From Comamonas testosteroni (GTDB lineage Bacteria > Pseudomonadota > Gammaproteobacteria > Burkholderiales > Burkholderiaceae_C), in NCBI RefSeq assembly GCF_003569915.1, contig NZ_KZ984449.1, positions 1 to 64,000 of the forward strand: DNA of 64,000 nt, read 5' to 3'. Below are positions 25,431-33,883 of this stretch, piece after piece. Under the pieces are notes generated by a model that worked only from the letters and a program-made list of their open reading frames with translations, was not told the DNA's origin and did not search any database. A program made the translations under genes and the position numbers. The first letter of the stretch is position 1; each line of letters opens with the position of its first letter.

Positions 25431-26939
25431 TTAGAACGAGTACTTGGCAGTCACAGACAGTTGGTCGCGGTCCGTCATTGCGCGATAGCGCAGAGCGTCT
25501 GCCGAGGCATTGCCCAGGTAGTTGATATAGGCCACGTTGATCGACAGATTGCTCTTGCGGACAAACGTAGCACCGATGCTCAGGCGGCTGTCACCCTGAC
25601 CGCCACCGAACGTACCCACTGTCGAGCGACCGCGGATCTGGCTCTGGTAGCTGATAGGGATGCTCAAATCCCAGCCTTCGAAGATGCCGGGATAGCCCAG
25701 CGTCAACGTGGCGCCTGCCACCAGGGAGTTGCGGGTCTTGTTACCCAGTGCGTTAACATCGCCCTGCTCGACGCTCAAAACGCGTGCGCCAGAGATTTCA
25801 GCTGCCAGACTCACGTCGTCCGCAAACCCAGTACGGCCAATATTAAAGATGCCGCCGACGTTACCTTGGGCAATCTTGGCACGCACTACACCTGCGCCCG
25901 TCACCGAAACTGGGGTGCCATCACGCAAGCTGGCTTCACCAAAGGCAGAGAACTTGCCAAAGGTCGTGCTGACGGTAGACGCCAGCATCTTGATGTCATC
26001 GAAGTACTTGATGCGATAGCCGTCTGCACCAGTGATCACGCTGGGCGAGCGATCGTTGTAGTTCAAGAAATAGACGCCGACTTCCGTTTCGTCCGTCACG
26101 CGATAGCGACCGCCGATACCAAACTGACCCGAGCTGCTGGGACGAATGTCACCACGATACTTGGAGTAGCAAGCCGCACCCACGTTATAGGCGCAGGTCG
26201 TGCCAGGACCGACGGCATTGGCCGTGCTGGTGTACATACCTACTGCAGGCAACAGCGTTTCATGGAAGCCGAACTGGTAGTGGGCCAGCAGCGACAACCG
26301 AGGGCTGACTTCCAGCGATGCAGAGATCTGGTCTTCTGGCAGCAGGATTTCCTTGATTTCAGCACCGGGGGATGCAGACTTTGCCGCATCGCTGGGGCCC
26401 TGGGCACCAGCGATATTGGCGAAGTACATGGACTCACCCCAGTTCACCACCTGCTTACCGACACGCACTGTGGCACGGGTATCACCCATGTTGAAGCTGG
26501 TGTAGGCATAAGTATCCAGCAGACGGGAATAGCCGCCGCCATAACGCTTTGCGGCCGAGGTGAACTCGTTGTACTTACCACCCGTACTGACGAAGGGTCC
26601 GGGGTTGTCATTGCGACCATGGTAGACGTCATCGTAGAACGTACTGGCGTTCAGTACAAAGCCGCTGTCGCCCTTGGACAGTTTGCTTTCCCAAACTGCG
26701 CCCAAACGATTGGCCGTCAATGAACCCTTGTCAAAGTTCAGGTTGCCATCACTGCGCAAGGCCTGCACTGTCGTTGGATTGCTCAAGCGTGTGCCAATGC
26801 CATAGCTCACGTTCAGACGCCAGTCGAACTTCAGACCATCACCCAGATCAATAGTCTCCCCCGCTTGAACAGCACCCATGCCCAGGGACAGCAGCGCAGC
26901 CACTGCAATGGGGGTGAGTTTCTTCATGTTTTTTTTCAT
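25431..26939 (-). CDS. DUF1302 outer-membrane beta-barrel protein
   Basis: A 502-residue protein with a signal peptide (MKKNMKKLTPIAVAALLSL, likely cleavage after VQA). The mature part has many alternating strands and ends in KYSF, a C-terminal phenylalanine typical of outer-membrane barrels inserted by Bam. The start of the mature chain (DLGDGLKFDWRLNVSYG) is typical of the DUF1302 family. In many proteobacteria a DUF1302 gene sits beside a DUF1329 gene, as here with a 23-base gap. I infer a channel or docking protein for hydrophobic substrates in the outer membrane. The second ATG (26927) is an alternative start; neither has a clear Shine-Dalgarno. Confidence 0.85.
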   Translation of the reverse strand: MKKNMKKLTPIAVAALLSLGMGAVQAGETIDLGDGLKFDWRLNVSYGIGTRLSNPTTVQALRSDGNLNFDKGSLTANRLGAVWESKLSKGDSGFVLNASTFYDDVYHGRNDNPGPFVSTGGKYNEFTSAAKRYGGGYSRLLDTYAYTSFNMGDTRATVRVGKQVVNWGESMYFANIAGAQGPSDAAKSASPGAEIKEILLPEDQISASLEVSPRLSLLAHYQFGFHETLLPAVGMYTSTANAVGPGTTCAYNVGAACYSKYRGDIRPSSSGQFGIGGRYRVTDETEVGVYFLNYNDRSPSVITGADGYRIKYFDDIKMLASTVSTTFGKFSAFGEASLRDGTPVSVTGAGVVRAKIAQGNVGGIFNIGRTGFADDVSLAAEISGARVLSVEQGDVNALGNKTRNSLVAGATLTLGYPGIFEGWDLSIPISYQSQIRGRSTVGTFGGGQGDSRLSIGATFVRKSNLSINVAYINYLGNASADALRYRAMTDRDQLSVTAKYSF

Positions 26940-26962
26940 AGTGAGTCGCTCGTTGATAAAAC

Positions 26963-28342
26963 TTAGTTGCCGGCGTTGCGCGCGGCTTCAGGCGTGTACA
27001 TGGCTGGGGTCAGATCGCCACGATTCAGGATTGGGCCAACGGGGCGCTCCTGGAACAGGTTGTAGCCCATGTATCCACCGGAATTGAGGTCGTGATAGAA
27101 CGATGTACCTGCGTGAAAGGCGTTGATGTCGTACGAGTAGTAGTAGTTGATCAGGGCGTGCTGCCACAGCTGACCACGTGCATCGTAGAAATCAGACATC
27201 ACGGCTTGGCCGGTATCCTCGTCCAGGAACATCACGCGCTTGCCGTACACATGGCGGAAGCCTTCCTTCAAAGTGCCTTCCAGCACCCAGACACGGCGCA
27301 GTTCATAGCGCATGAAGTCGGGGTTTGCGTGATTCACTTTCAGCAGGTCTGCATACTTCACAGTTGGCTGGTGAATCTTGAAGTTGTTGGCAGGAATGAA
27401 CATTTCCTTCTTGCCAAGCGACTTCCAGTTGTATCGCTCGGGCGAACCATTGAAGAAGCGATCGGAGTCAATCGTCATCTTGCCGCCGGTGCCAGTCATC
27501 GGCTGGTCAAAGCCATATTCAGGCACCTGACGCACGCGACGAGTACCGGGGTCATAGCTCCATGCCAAACGCTTGTCCTTCGCGTAATTCACCGGCTCAA
27601 CAGAGTTAGTCACACCGCCTTTCTCACGCTCTGGCAGCAAACCCTTGGTCTGGCTGTATGCCTGAATGCCTTCCACAGGCTTGCCGCGATTGGCGGGATC
27701 ATTCACGCGGTCCAGATTCTGGTTCAGCATGCGTCCGAAGCTCATGGAGCCATCAGACAGCACGTTGGCCATATCGCGGATGATGGTCTCTGAAGCAGCA
27801 CGTGTTGGCAGCTGGTTATTCCAGAGCAGCTCCAGGCCACTCTTTGGGATGGGGAAGTTGATCGCACCAAAATAGCCCTTGATCGCCAGACCGTTTTCAA
27901 TCACTTCGGATTCGAGCGCATTCTTCTTGGCGATATCGCAGACGTAATCGGGATAACGGAAATCACGGTGCCCCTGATACACAGGGATGCGGAAAGTCGC
28001 GGGGTACTTCTTAAACATGGCCTTCTGGCCATCGCTGAGCTTGTCCGCGTACTTCTCCAGATTTTCAGCCGTAATGCTGAAAAGCGGCTTTTCATTCGCG
28101 TAGACATCCGCAGGATGCTTTCCGCTATGAGGCGTATGAGCCACGCCAGCGGGCGCGCCAGCCCACTTGCCGGTGAATTCGGGAATGGTGCCTTCCTTGT
28201 TGCCAGCCTTGATCGCGCCGACGCAAGTCAGCTCCTTGCCCAGCTGCTCTGCCTCACTAGCCGGTACCTTCGCCCATACCGATGTTGCAAGCATCAAACC
28301 CACTGCTACTGCGAGTGGAGTCTTGGCTTCTACAAACTTCAT
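26963..28342 (-). CDS. DUF1329 periplasmic LolA-like protein
   Basis: A 459-residue exported protein: signal peptide MKFVEAKTPLAVAVGLML ending at SVWA-K. Family features include a central DPGTRRVRQVPEYGFDQP, a lipoprotein-sorting-like stretch (YRGK-like KRVMFLDEDTGQAV) and a C-terminal YYSYDINAFHAGTSFYHD. DUF1329 proteins have a LolA-like fold that cradles lipids, so a periplasmic carrier of hydrophobic molecules between outer-membrane DUF1302 and an inner-membrane pump is a reasonable inference. It is first in the two-gene operon; AGGAGACAGAG precedes the ATG, and an operator-like site lies about 130 bases upstream. Confidence 0.85.
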   Translation of the reverse strand: MKFVEAKTPLAVAVGLMLATSVWAKVPASEAEQLGKELTCVGAIKAGNKEGTIPEFTGKWAGAPAGVAHTPHSGKHPADVYANEKPLFSITAENLEKYADKLSDGQKAMFKKYPATFRIPVYQGHRDFRYPDYVCDIAKKNALESEVIENGLAIKGYFGAINFPIPKSGLELLWNNQLPTRAASETIIRDMANVLSDGSMSFGRMLNQNLDRVNDPANRGKPVEGIQAYSQTKGLLPEREKGGVTNSVEPVNYAKDKRLAWSYDPGTRRVRQVPEYGFDQPMTGTGGKMTIDSDRFFNGSPERYNWKSLGKKEMFIPANNFKIHQPTVKYADLLKVNHANPDFMRYELRRVWVLEGTLKEGFRHVYGKRVMFLDEDTGQAVMSDFYDARGQLWQHALINYYYSYDINAFHAGTSFYHDLNSGGYMGYNLFQERPVGPILNRGDLTPAMYTPEAARNAGN

Positions 28343-28468
28343 CTCTGTCTCCTAGGTTCTATAACTTTTTTTTCGGAAGTGCTACAAACGAGAACGCCTC
28401 TCGTCTTGTGCCCTTTTAGATGCGCCATTCGTTGGCAATCGCATACTGGGGCTGCACAACTTTTTTCC

Positions 28469-28486
28469 CATCGTCTGAGAAGACTA
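28469..28486. promoter_or_regulatory. operator-like site 4, upstream of DUF1329-DUF1302
   Basis: CATCGTCT-GAGA-AGACTA: arms complementary in five of six positions. It shares the right half with the tesA2/tesA1 site. Confidence 0.45.
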
Positions 28487-28529
28487 CTGACAGACCCTAG
28501 CCACGCAGCTGCCCTTCAAATCTCCAATG

Positions 28530-28563
28530 AAAAAACCCGCCAGAGCTAGCGCTGTGGCGGGTT
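28530..28563 (-). terminator. terminator of the side-chain operon
   Basis: A 9-bp stem AACCCGCCA/TGGCGGGTT with extra pairing in the loop, followed on the minus strand by a U run, about 60 bases after the last stop codon. Confidence 0.8.
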
Positions 28564-28621
28564 CTGCAAGGGTAAACAGGGATGCTGAAACAGCGTTCAG
28601 ATCACCTGCAAAACTGCGTCA

Positions 28622-30337
28622 TCAAACAGCCGTAATCAGATGCTCGCACTCCTTGCGAATCGAGGTCTTGAGCATCTTTCCAGCAGGGTTGCGCGGCAAA
28701 GGCTCATCGCGCACCACAATCTTGTTCGGCACCTTGTAGGCAGCCAATCTCTGCGCCACAAATTCACGCAATTGCTGCTCTGAAAGCGAGGTGCTGGGCT
28801 TACCCACCACCACGGCCACAACCTGCTCTCCAGTGACTTCATGCGGCATGGAAAACACGGCCGCCTCTTCCAGATCCTGGTGCTGCAAGAGACAGGATTC
28901 GACCTCCGCAGCAGCGATCTTTTCACCGCTTCGGTTGATCACATCCTTGATGCGATCGACGATGGTGATGAAGCCCTCATCGTCCAAAACGCCTATATCG
29001 CCGGTGCGAAACCAGCCGTTCTGTACGGCGGTGGACGTTGACGCTTTGTCGCTCCAATAGCCCTCCATCATCGTCACTCCGCGCAGCCAGATTTCACCGG
29101 CTTCACCATTGGGCAGCGCCGTGCCATCAAGATCCGCAATACGTACCTCGATGATGGGAGAAAGCACGCCAGCGCTGCGTGGGTGCGCTTCAAACATGCG
29201 CCCCGAGGCCCCTGCGCAGACACCATTGGATTCCGTGAGACCGAAGCCGATGCCTGACATGCGACCACTGAACTTGGCCAGCACCTCATCAATCAGGCGT
29301 GGGTGCAGCGCGCCGCCGCCAAAGCCCACGCCAGAGAGGTTGCCTGACACTTCGGGCTTTTCGAAACCGGGGATATTGATGAGCTGCTGCACCATGCTGG
29401 GCGCACCATTGAATTGAGTGACCTTCTCCTTGACGATGAGATCCACCGCTTTTTCCGGCTCCCAGCGGTGCACAAAGATCAGTCGCCGGCCATGGCGCAA
29501 GCTAGTCAGCAACTGCGCATGCAGGCCGCTGACGTGAAACAGCGGTACTGCAGACAAGATCGTCGGCTGCAATTGCCGCGCCATGATGGCGGCGATGGCA
29601 TCGGGCGAGGTCATCGCCGCCACTGCACCGATGAAGTCGATATTGAACAAGGCTTGGCAGACTGCGCGTTGCGTGGACTCCACGCCCTTGGCGCGGCTGG
29701 TAGCACCCGAGGTGAACAAAATCAAGGCTGTGTCTTCGGCTTGCGGAGTCGGAGCATCGAAGCCTTCGTGACCACCCGCCGTCAACGCATTCCAGGCGAC
29801 ACTGCCGCCTTCGCCATCCACAACGACCACCTGGAGTGCACTGCCAGCAATCGCACTCTTGACGCGATCGTAGCGGTCCGCATCGCAGATCAACCAGGAT
29901 GGCGTGGTGTCCTCAATATTGCTCATCAGCTCGCTGGTCAGACCAAAGCTGTTGAGCGGCACCGGGACCGCCCCCAACAAGGCCACGGCAGCAAAGGCCA
30001 CGGCCCATTCGGGGCGGTTGCGCATCGCAATGGTCACGCGCTGACCCGCCTTCAAGCCGTACTGTTTTTGCAGGCGGCTGGCCACAGCGTCCACCGCTGC
30101 AAAGAAGCGGTCAAACGTCCAGCGGTCATCGCCATACACCATGAACTCCGCAGCACCATGCACGCGGCCAGCATTGATCAGCTGTGGCAGATTCTGGAAA
30201 GCGTTGCGATAGGCCGCAAAGCTGCGGCCATCAGGCAGCGTGGTCTGCAGAACTTCAAACGGAGCACCGGGTGAAGTCAACTGAGCGCGAATGCCTTTGA
30301 CTTTCTGGCCAATGGAAACATCTGTCGTCGTTGTCAT
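28622..30337 (-). CDS. acyl-CoA synthetase, atypical P-loop
   Basis: A 571-residue class I adenylate-forming enzyme. The usual SGTTGxPKG loop reads TSGATSRAKGVE, with Thr, Gly and Pro of the consensus replaced but the lysine kept. Other core motifs are present: LTESNG, the GDIG hinge motif and a C-terminal RNPAGKMLK with the catalytic lysine. I infer a steroid-carboxylate or fatty-acid CoA ligase acting in the side-chain operon, of which it is the last gene. The altered loop may slow catalysis or change specificity. The start follows the upstream dehydrogenase stop by one base, so translation is coupled. Confidence 0.8.
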   Translation of the reverse strand: MTTTTDVSIGQKVKGIRAQLTSPGAPFEVLQTTLPDGRSFAAYRNAFQNLPQLINAGRVHGAAEFMVYGDDRWTFDRFFAAVDAVASRLQKQYGLKAGQRVTIAMRNRPEWAVAFAAVALLGAVPVPLNSFGLTSELMSNIEDTTPSWLICDADRYDRVKSAIAGSALQVVVVDGEGGSVAWNALTAGGHEGFDAPTPQAEDTALILFTSGATSRAKGVESTQRAVCQALFNIDFIGAVAAMTSPDAIAAIMARQLQPTILSAVPLFHVSGLHAQLLTSLRHGRRLIFVHRWEPEKAVDLIVKEKVTQFNGAPSMVQQLINIPGFEKPEVSGNLSGVGFGGGALHPRLIDEVLAKFSGRMSGIGFGLTESNGVCAGASGRMFEAHPRSAGVLSPIIEVRIADLDGTALPNGEAGEIWLRGVTMMEGYWSDKASTSTAVQNGWFRTGDIGVLDDEGFITIVDRIKDVINRSGEKIAAAEVESCLLQHQDLEEAAVFSMPHEVTGEQVVAVVVGKPSTSLSEQQLREFVAQRLAAYKVPNKIVVRDEPLPRNPAGKMLKTSIRKECEHLITAV

Positions 30338-30338
30338 C

Positions 30339-31466
30339 TCAAAAACCTTTCAGCTGGGCAAAGCGGGCGCGATGAAAACTGCCATCACCCAGAAGGCGTT
30401 GCAGCACACGGGCACGCTTGAAGAACAGGCCGATATCCAGTTCGTCTGTCACACCGATGCCGCCGTGCAACTGAATAGCTTCGTTGCAGAGCTTTTCACA
30501 CAGCTCTGAAGCCTTGGCTTTGGCCAGGCTGACATGCTCGGACACCTTGGCCTCACGGCCCGAATCAATCGCCTCTAATGCGGCCAGTACGCAGCTCTCC
30601 AGCAGCTCCAGCTCCACATACAGACGCGACGCACGGTGCTGCAGCGCCTGGAAGGAGCCGATGAATGCATCAAACTGCACGCGCTCCTTCAGATAGGTCA
30701 CCGTGCGATCGAACACTTCACGCAGCAAGCCCAGCGCTTCGGCAGCCATGCAGGCCCGGGCACGGTCCAACACTTCATCCAGCGCCTTAGCCGCTGGCAT
30801 GGCCACCAATGCCATATCAGCGGTCAGAGCCACCTTGTCAAACTGCACGCGTGCCATATTGCGGCTGTCAATCATGCTCATGGGTTTGACGTTGACGCCC
30901 GCCGCATCTGCGGGCACCAGCCACAGGCCCTGCGCGCCTTGCGCCGATGCGGCCAGAACCACAAAACCGTTGGCACCCACGCCATCAATGACGAAGGACT
31001 TCTCGCCGCTCAAGCTCCAACCTGTGCTGGTCTGCTCTGCAACTGTGCTCAGATTTTCAGGCAGATGACGACCGGAATGCTCATCGATGGCCAACGCCAA
31101 GCGGGCTTCACCGCTGGCCAGCAACGGCAGCCATTGCTGCTGCTGAGCCTCTGATGCCGCGCGAATCAGCAATTCCGGAACCATCACGGCCTGGCTGAGC
31201 AACGGCTGGGCCGACAGATTGCGGCCAATGGCCTCAAACACCGCACCCATGCCCAGATAGCCTGCAGCCAGGCCGTCATGCTCTTCAGGCAACACTGCAA
31301 CAGGCCAGCCCATCTCAGCCATCTGCTGCCATAGCTTTTCATCAAAACCCAGCGCTGCTTTTTCATCACGCAGGCGACGCTGCTGTGCCACTGGCGCTTC
31401 TTCCGCCAGGAATGCAATAGCACTGTCCTTGAGCAGTTCCTGCTCTTGCGACAAAAGCATGGTCAT
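30339..31466 (-). CDS. acyl-CoA dehydrogenase, small subunit type
   Basis: A 375-residue acyl-CoA dehydrogenase with the C-terminal block QLHGGIGVTDELDIGLFFKRAR that holds FAD/substrate contacts. Its N-terminal half is divergent and lacks the usual flavin-binding SEP/AGSD stretch, which the 398-residue dehydrogenase encoded just upstream does have (FSEPNAGSDLASL). Complementary halves like these are the mark of alpha2beta2 steroid dehydrogenases such as ChsE1-ChsE2, so I infer that the two form one heteromeric enzyme desaturating a steroid side-chain acyl-CoA. GGAGAC precedes the ATG. Confidence 0.8.
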   Translation of the reverse strand: MTMLLSQEQELLKDSAIAFLAEEAPVAQQRRLRDEKAALGFDEKLWQQMAEMGWPVAVLPEEHDGLAAGYLGMGAVFEAIGRNLSAQPLLSQAVMVPELLIRAASEAQQQQWLPLLASGEARLALAIDEHSGRHLPENLSTVAEQTSTGWSLSGEKSFVIDGVGANGFVVLAASAQGAQGLWLVPADAAGVNVKPMSMIDSRNMARVQFDKVALTADMALVAMPAAKALDEVLDRARACMAAEALGLLREVFDRTVTYLKERVQFDAFIGSFQALQHRASRLYVELELLESCVLAALEAIDSGREAKVSEHVSLAKAKASELCEKLCNEAIQLHGGIGVTDELDIGLFFKRARVLQRLLGDGSFHRARFAQLKGF

Positions 31467-31539
31467 ATTCTTGTCTCCACTTTCAAATTCGTTTCACCCA
31501 CACATCCACACGCTGTGGCAAGCGGCCTAGGCGGCCTCA

Positions 31540-31612
31540 CCGGCGTTGTCCCCTTCCACGCAGCGAAAAAGGGGACGCCCAGCAAGAGGAAGGCGCGTAG
31601 CGCCTCAGGGAG
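31540..31612 (-). repeat. post-stop double-hairpin repeat, copy A
   Basis: Begins directly after a stop codon on the minus strand: CTCCCTGAGGCGCTACGCGCC onward, with one hairpin GGCGC/GCGCC and a second GTCCCCTT/AAGGGGAC. It is the most diverged of four copies. It lies inside the side-chain operon, between two dehydrogenase genes that should be co-transcribed. Confidence 0.6.
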
Positions 31613-32809
31613 TTAGGGCAGTTCCAAAACTCGCTTAGCGATGATGTTCAGTTGAACCTCAGAGCTTCCACCAGCAATGGTGTAGCTCTTGGAGCGCAGC
31701 CAAGCGCGGCAGACTTCGATTTCGTCGGCCGTGAAGTCTTCGCCCGCATCCCAGCCCAGCCCACGCATGCCCAGCGCTTGCTCGAGCAGCTCGTACTTGG
31801 CGACTTCCTGCTCGGTCTGCACCAACTTCATGATGCTGGACGGACCAGACACATCCTTGCGCGCCAGTGCTTTCTCGGTCACTCGGCGATGCGTAAGTGC
31901 AAAAGCCTGGGCATCCATCAGCAAAGCTGCCAGCTTGTCACGCAGCACAGGTTCGTTGACCTTGCCCTGCTCATCGACCATATAGGGAAGCGCTGTCTTG
32001 AGCGCATCGTGCGAAGGTGCACCGCCTTCGGTGAATTTGGACATGGCGGCACGCTCGTGCTGCAGCAGCTTCTTGGCCAAAGACCAGCCTTCGCCCTCTT
32101 TGCCGACAAGCTGGCGCACGGGCACTCGCACATCGTCAAAGAAAACCTGGCAGAAGCTGGACTTACCGCTGATCAGCTCGATCGGCTTGACGGTCACACC
32201 CGGACTCTTCATGTCGATCAGCAAGAAGCTGATGCCGTCCTGCTTCTTGCCTTCGCTGCTGGTGCGCACCAGCGCATACATCCAGTCGCCCTTGTCGCCA
32301 TCCGAAGTCCAGATCTTGCCGCCGTTGACGATATAGGCCTCGCCCTGCTCATCCGTGACGCGGCGTGCAGAGGTCTTGAGGCTGGCCAGGTCGGAGCCAG
32401 CATTGGGCTCCGAAAAGCCTTGGCACCAGCGCTGCTCTCCACGCATCATGGGCACCAGATGCTCCAGTTTTTGCTCGTGCGTGCCAACTTCGACCAGCAC
32501 CGGGCCCAGCATCCACACACCCAGGTTGTACTGGGGCTGGCGGCAGCCCAGGCGCGCCATCTCGGTTTCGAGAATGCGCGCCTCCTTGGGCGAGAGCCCG
32601 CCACCGCCATACTCGCGCGGCCATGACGGAGCAAACCATCCGCGGTCACGCATGCGCTCGAACCACAGTTTCTGGTCTTCGCTCTGAAACTGCAGCTTGG
32701 AGCTACCCCAGACCATTTCTTCCGAAATAATGGGCTTGCGCATGCTGGCTGGGCAGTTCTCCTCCAACCAGTGGGCGACTTCCTGTTTGAATGTTTCTAG
32801 TTCCGTCAT
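31613..32809 (-). CDS. acyl-CoA dehydrogenase, large subunit type
   Basis: A 398-residue acyl-CoA dehydrogenase with FSEPNAGSDLASL and NGGKIWTSDGDKGDW for flavin and substrate binding, and the C-terminal IAGGSSEVQLNIIAKRVL. Its N-terminus (ELETFKQEVAHWLEENCP) resembles steroid-type FadE proteins. It is probably the partner of the 375-residue dehydrogenase encoded next, although repeat copy A lies between them. GAGGAAG precedes the ATG. Substrate chain length cannot be read from sequence; the operon suggests a steroid C24 or C22 acyl-CoA. Confidence 0.85.
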   Translation of the reverse strand: MTELETFKQEVAHWLEENCPASMRKPIISEEMVWGSSKLQFQSEDQKLWFERMRDRGWFAPSWPREYGGGGLSPKEARILETEMARLGCRQPQYNLGVWMLGPVLVEVGTHEQKLEHLVPMMRGEQRWCQGFSEPNAGSDLASLKTSARRVTDEQGEAYIVNGGKIWTSDGDKGDWMYALVRTSSEGKKQDGISFLLIDMKSPGVTVKPIELISGKSSFCQVFFDDVRVPVRQLVGKEGEGWSLAKKLLQHERAAMSKFTEGGAPSHDALKTALPYMVDEQGKVNEPVLRDKLAALLMDAQAFALTHRRVTEKALARKDVSGPSSIMKLVQTEQEVAKYELLEQALGMRGLGWDAGEDFTADEIEVCRAWLRSKSYTIAGGSSEVQLNIIAKRVLELP

Positions 32810-32821
32810 GGCTTCCTCACC

Positions 32822-33883
32822 TCAGGCCATCGAAAAATACGCAATCTTGCCTTCCCCAGACTGACGCGAAAGCGTTCCGTCCTGTGTCAGCAGGTTTAAA
32901 TGAGCTATCGTTTCCCCTAGTGCCATCAGTCGGTCCACCGGGCTGCGCAGCTTGGGGAACAGCACGGGCACGAGCTCGGCAGCCGTGGCCCGGCCCACCT
33001 GCTGCAAATGCTCCGTCACCAAGGCGAACTGCTGGGCATGGTGCTCCAGCACCTGATCCAGACGCTCATGCAAGCCGTAGAACACGCCTTGATGCGATGG
33101 CAGCACCAGAGTGCTGGCTGGCAGCTCGCGCAGACGATGCAAAGAATCGATCCAGACCTTGAGCGGGTTGCCTTCAGGCTCGATGGGACTGACCATCACA
33201 TTCGAGGTAATGCGCGGAAGTACCTGATCGCCGGCCAGCAAAATGCCTTCGTCCTCGTTGTAGAGGCAGGCATGCTCCGGAGAGTGGCCTTCTCCAAGCA
33301 CAATACGCCATTGACGCTCTCCAATCTGTAGCACCTCGCCCGCGCGAATGCGCTGGTAGCTGCTGGGGTGCTTGGGCATGAATGGGTCTTTGCGCATGGC
33401 GCTGACCATATTGTCCAGCTCCTCATCGGTCACGCCAGCCCTGGCGTAAAAGTCACGGTGCGACTGAGGCAGCGGATCGGGCGGCGGCCCCATCAGCGAG
33501 CGCAGCATCATGAACTCGCCATAGGTCATCTGCAACGGGACGCCAAAGCGTTCCTGCAACCACCAGGCCGCGCCTGCGTGGTCGTAGTGGCAGTGCGTGC
33601 AGATCACACGGGTCAGCGGCTGGCCCGCCAGCTTTTCCGTAAAGATCTGCTCCCACAGCTCAAAGGTCTTGGGAATACCGAGACCTGTATCTACCAGCGC
33701 CCAGCCATCGCCATCACGCAGCAGATAGACGTTGATATGGTCCAACGCCATGGGCATGGGCATGCGCAACCAAAGAAGACCGGGCGCAATTTCCACATGA
33801 CTGCCATCGGGCTTGGGCGGTTCGAACGGGTAGTTCAGTATGTCAGCGGGCTTGACCCGCTCCTTGACGACGGCGCTATCCAC
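32822..33883 (-). CDS. metallo-beta-lactamase-fold hydrolase
   Basis: A 353-residue MBL-fold protein. Zinc ligands are visible in HCHYDH (His97, His99, Asp101, His102), with GEGHSPEHACLY and LLAGDQVLPR supplying the later His and Asp. A C-terminal helical domain resembles the BLACT/LACTB2-like extension. The start is probably the GTG at 33883, with GAGGAGG six bases upstream, overlapping the ligase stop by eight bases. In the side-chain operon it might act as a thioesterase or lactonase, salvaging stalled CoA esters or opening a steroid lactone. This role is inferred from context only. Confidence 0.8.
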   Translation of the reverse strand: MDSAVVKERVKPADILNYPFEPPKPDGSHVEIAPGLLWLRMPMPMALDHINVYLLRDGDGWALVDTGLGIPKTFELWEQIFTEKLAGQPLTRVICTHCHYDHAGAAWWLQERFGVPLQMTYGEFMMLRSLMGPPPDPLPQSHRDFYARAGVTDEELDNMVSAMRKDPFMPKHPSSYQRIRAGEVLQIGERQWRIVLGEGHSPEHACLYNEDEGILLAGDQVLPRITSNVMVSPIEPEGNPLKVWIDSLHRLRELPASTLVLPSHQGVFYGLHERLDQVLEHHAQQFALVTEHLQQVGRATAAELVPVLFPKLRSPVDRLMALGETIAHLNLLTQDGTLSRQSGEGKIAYFSMA

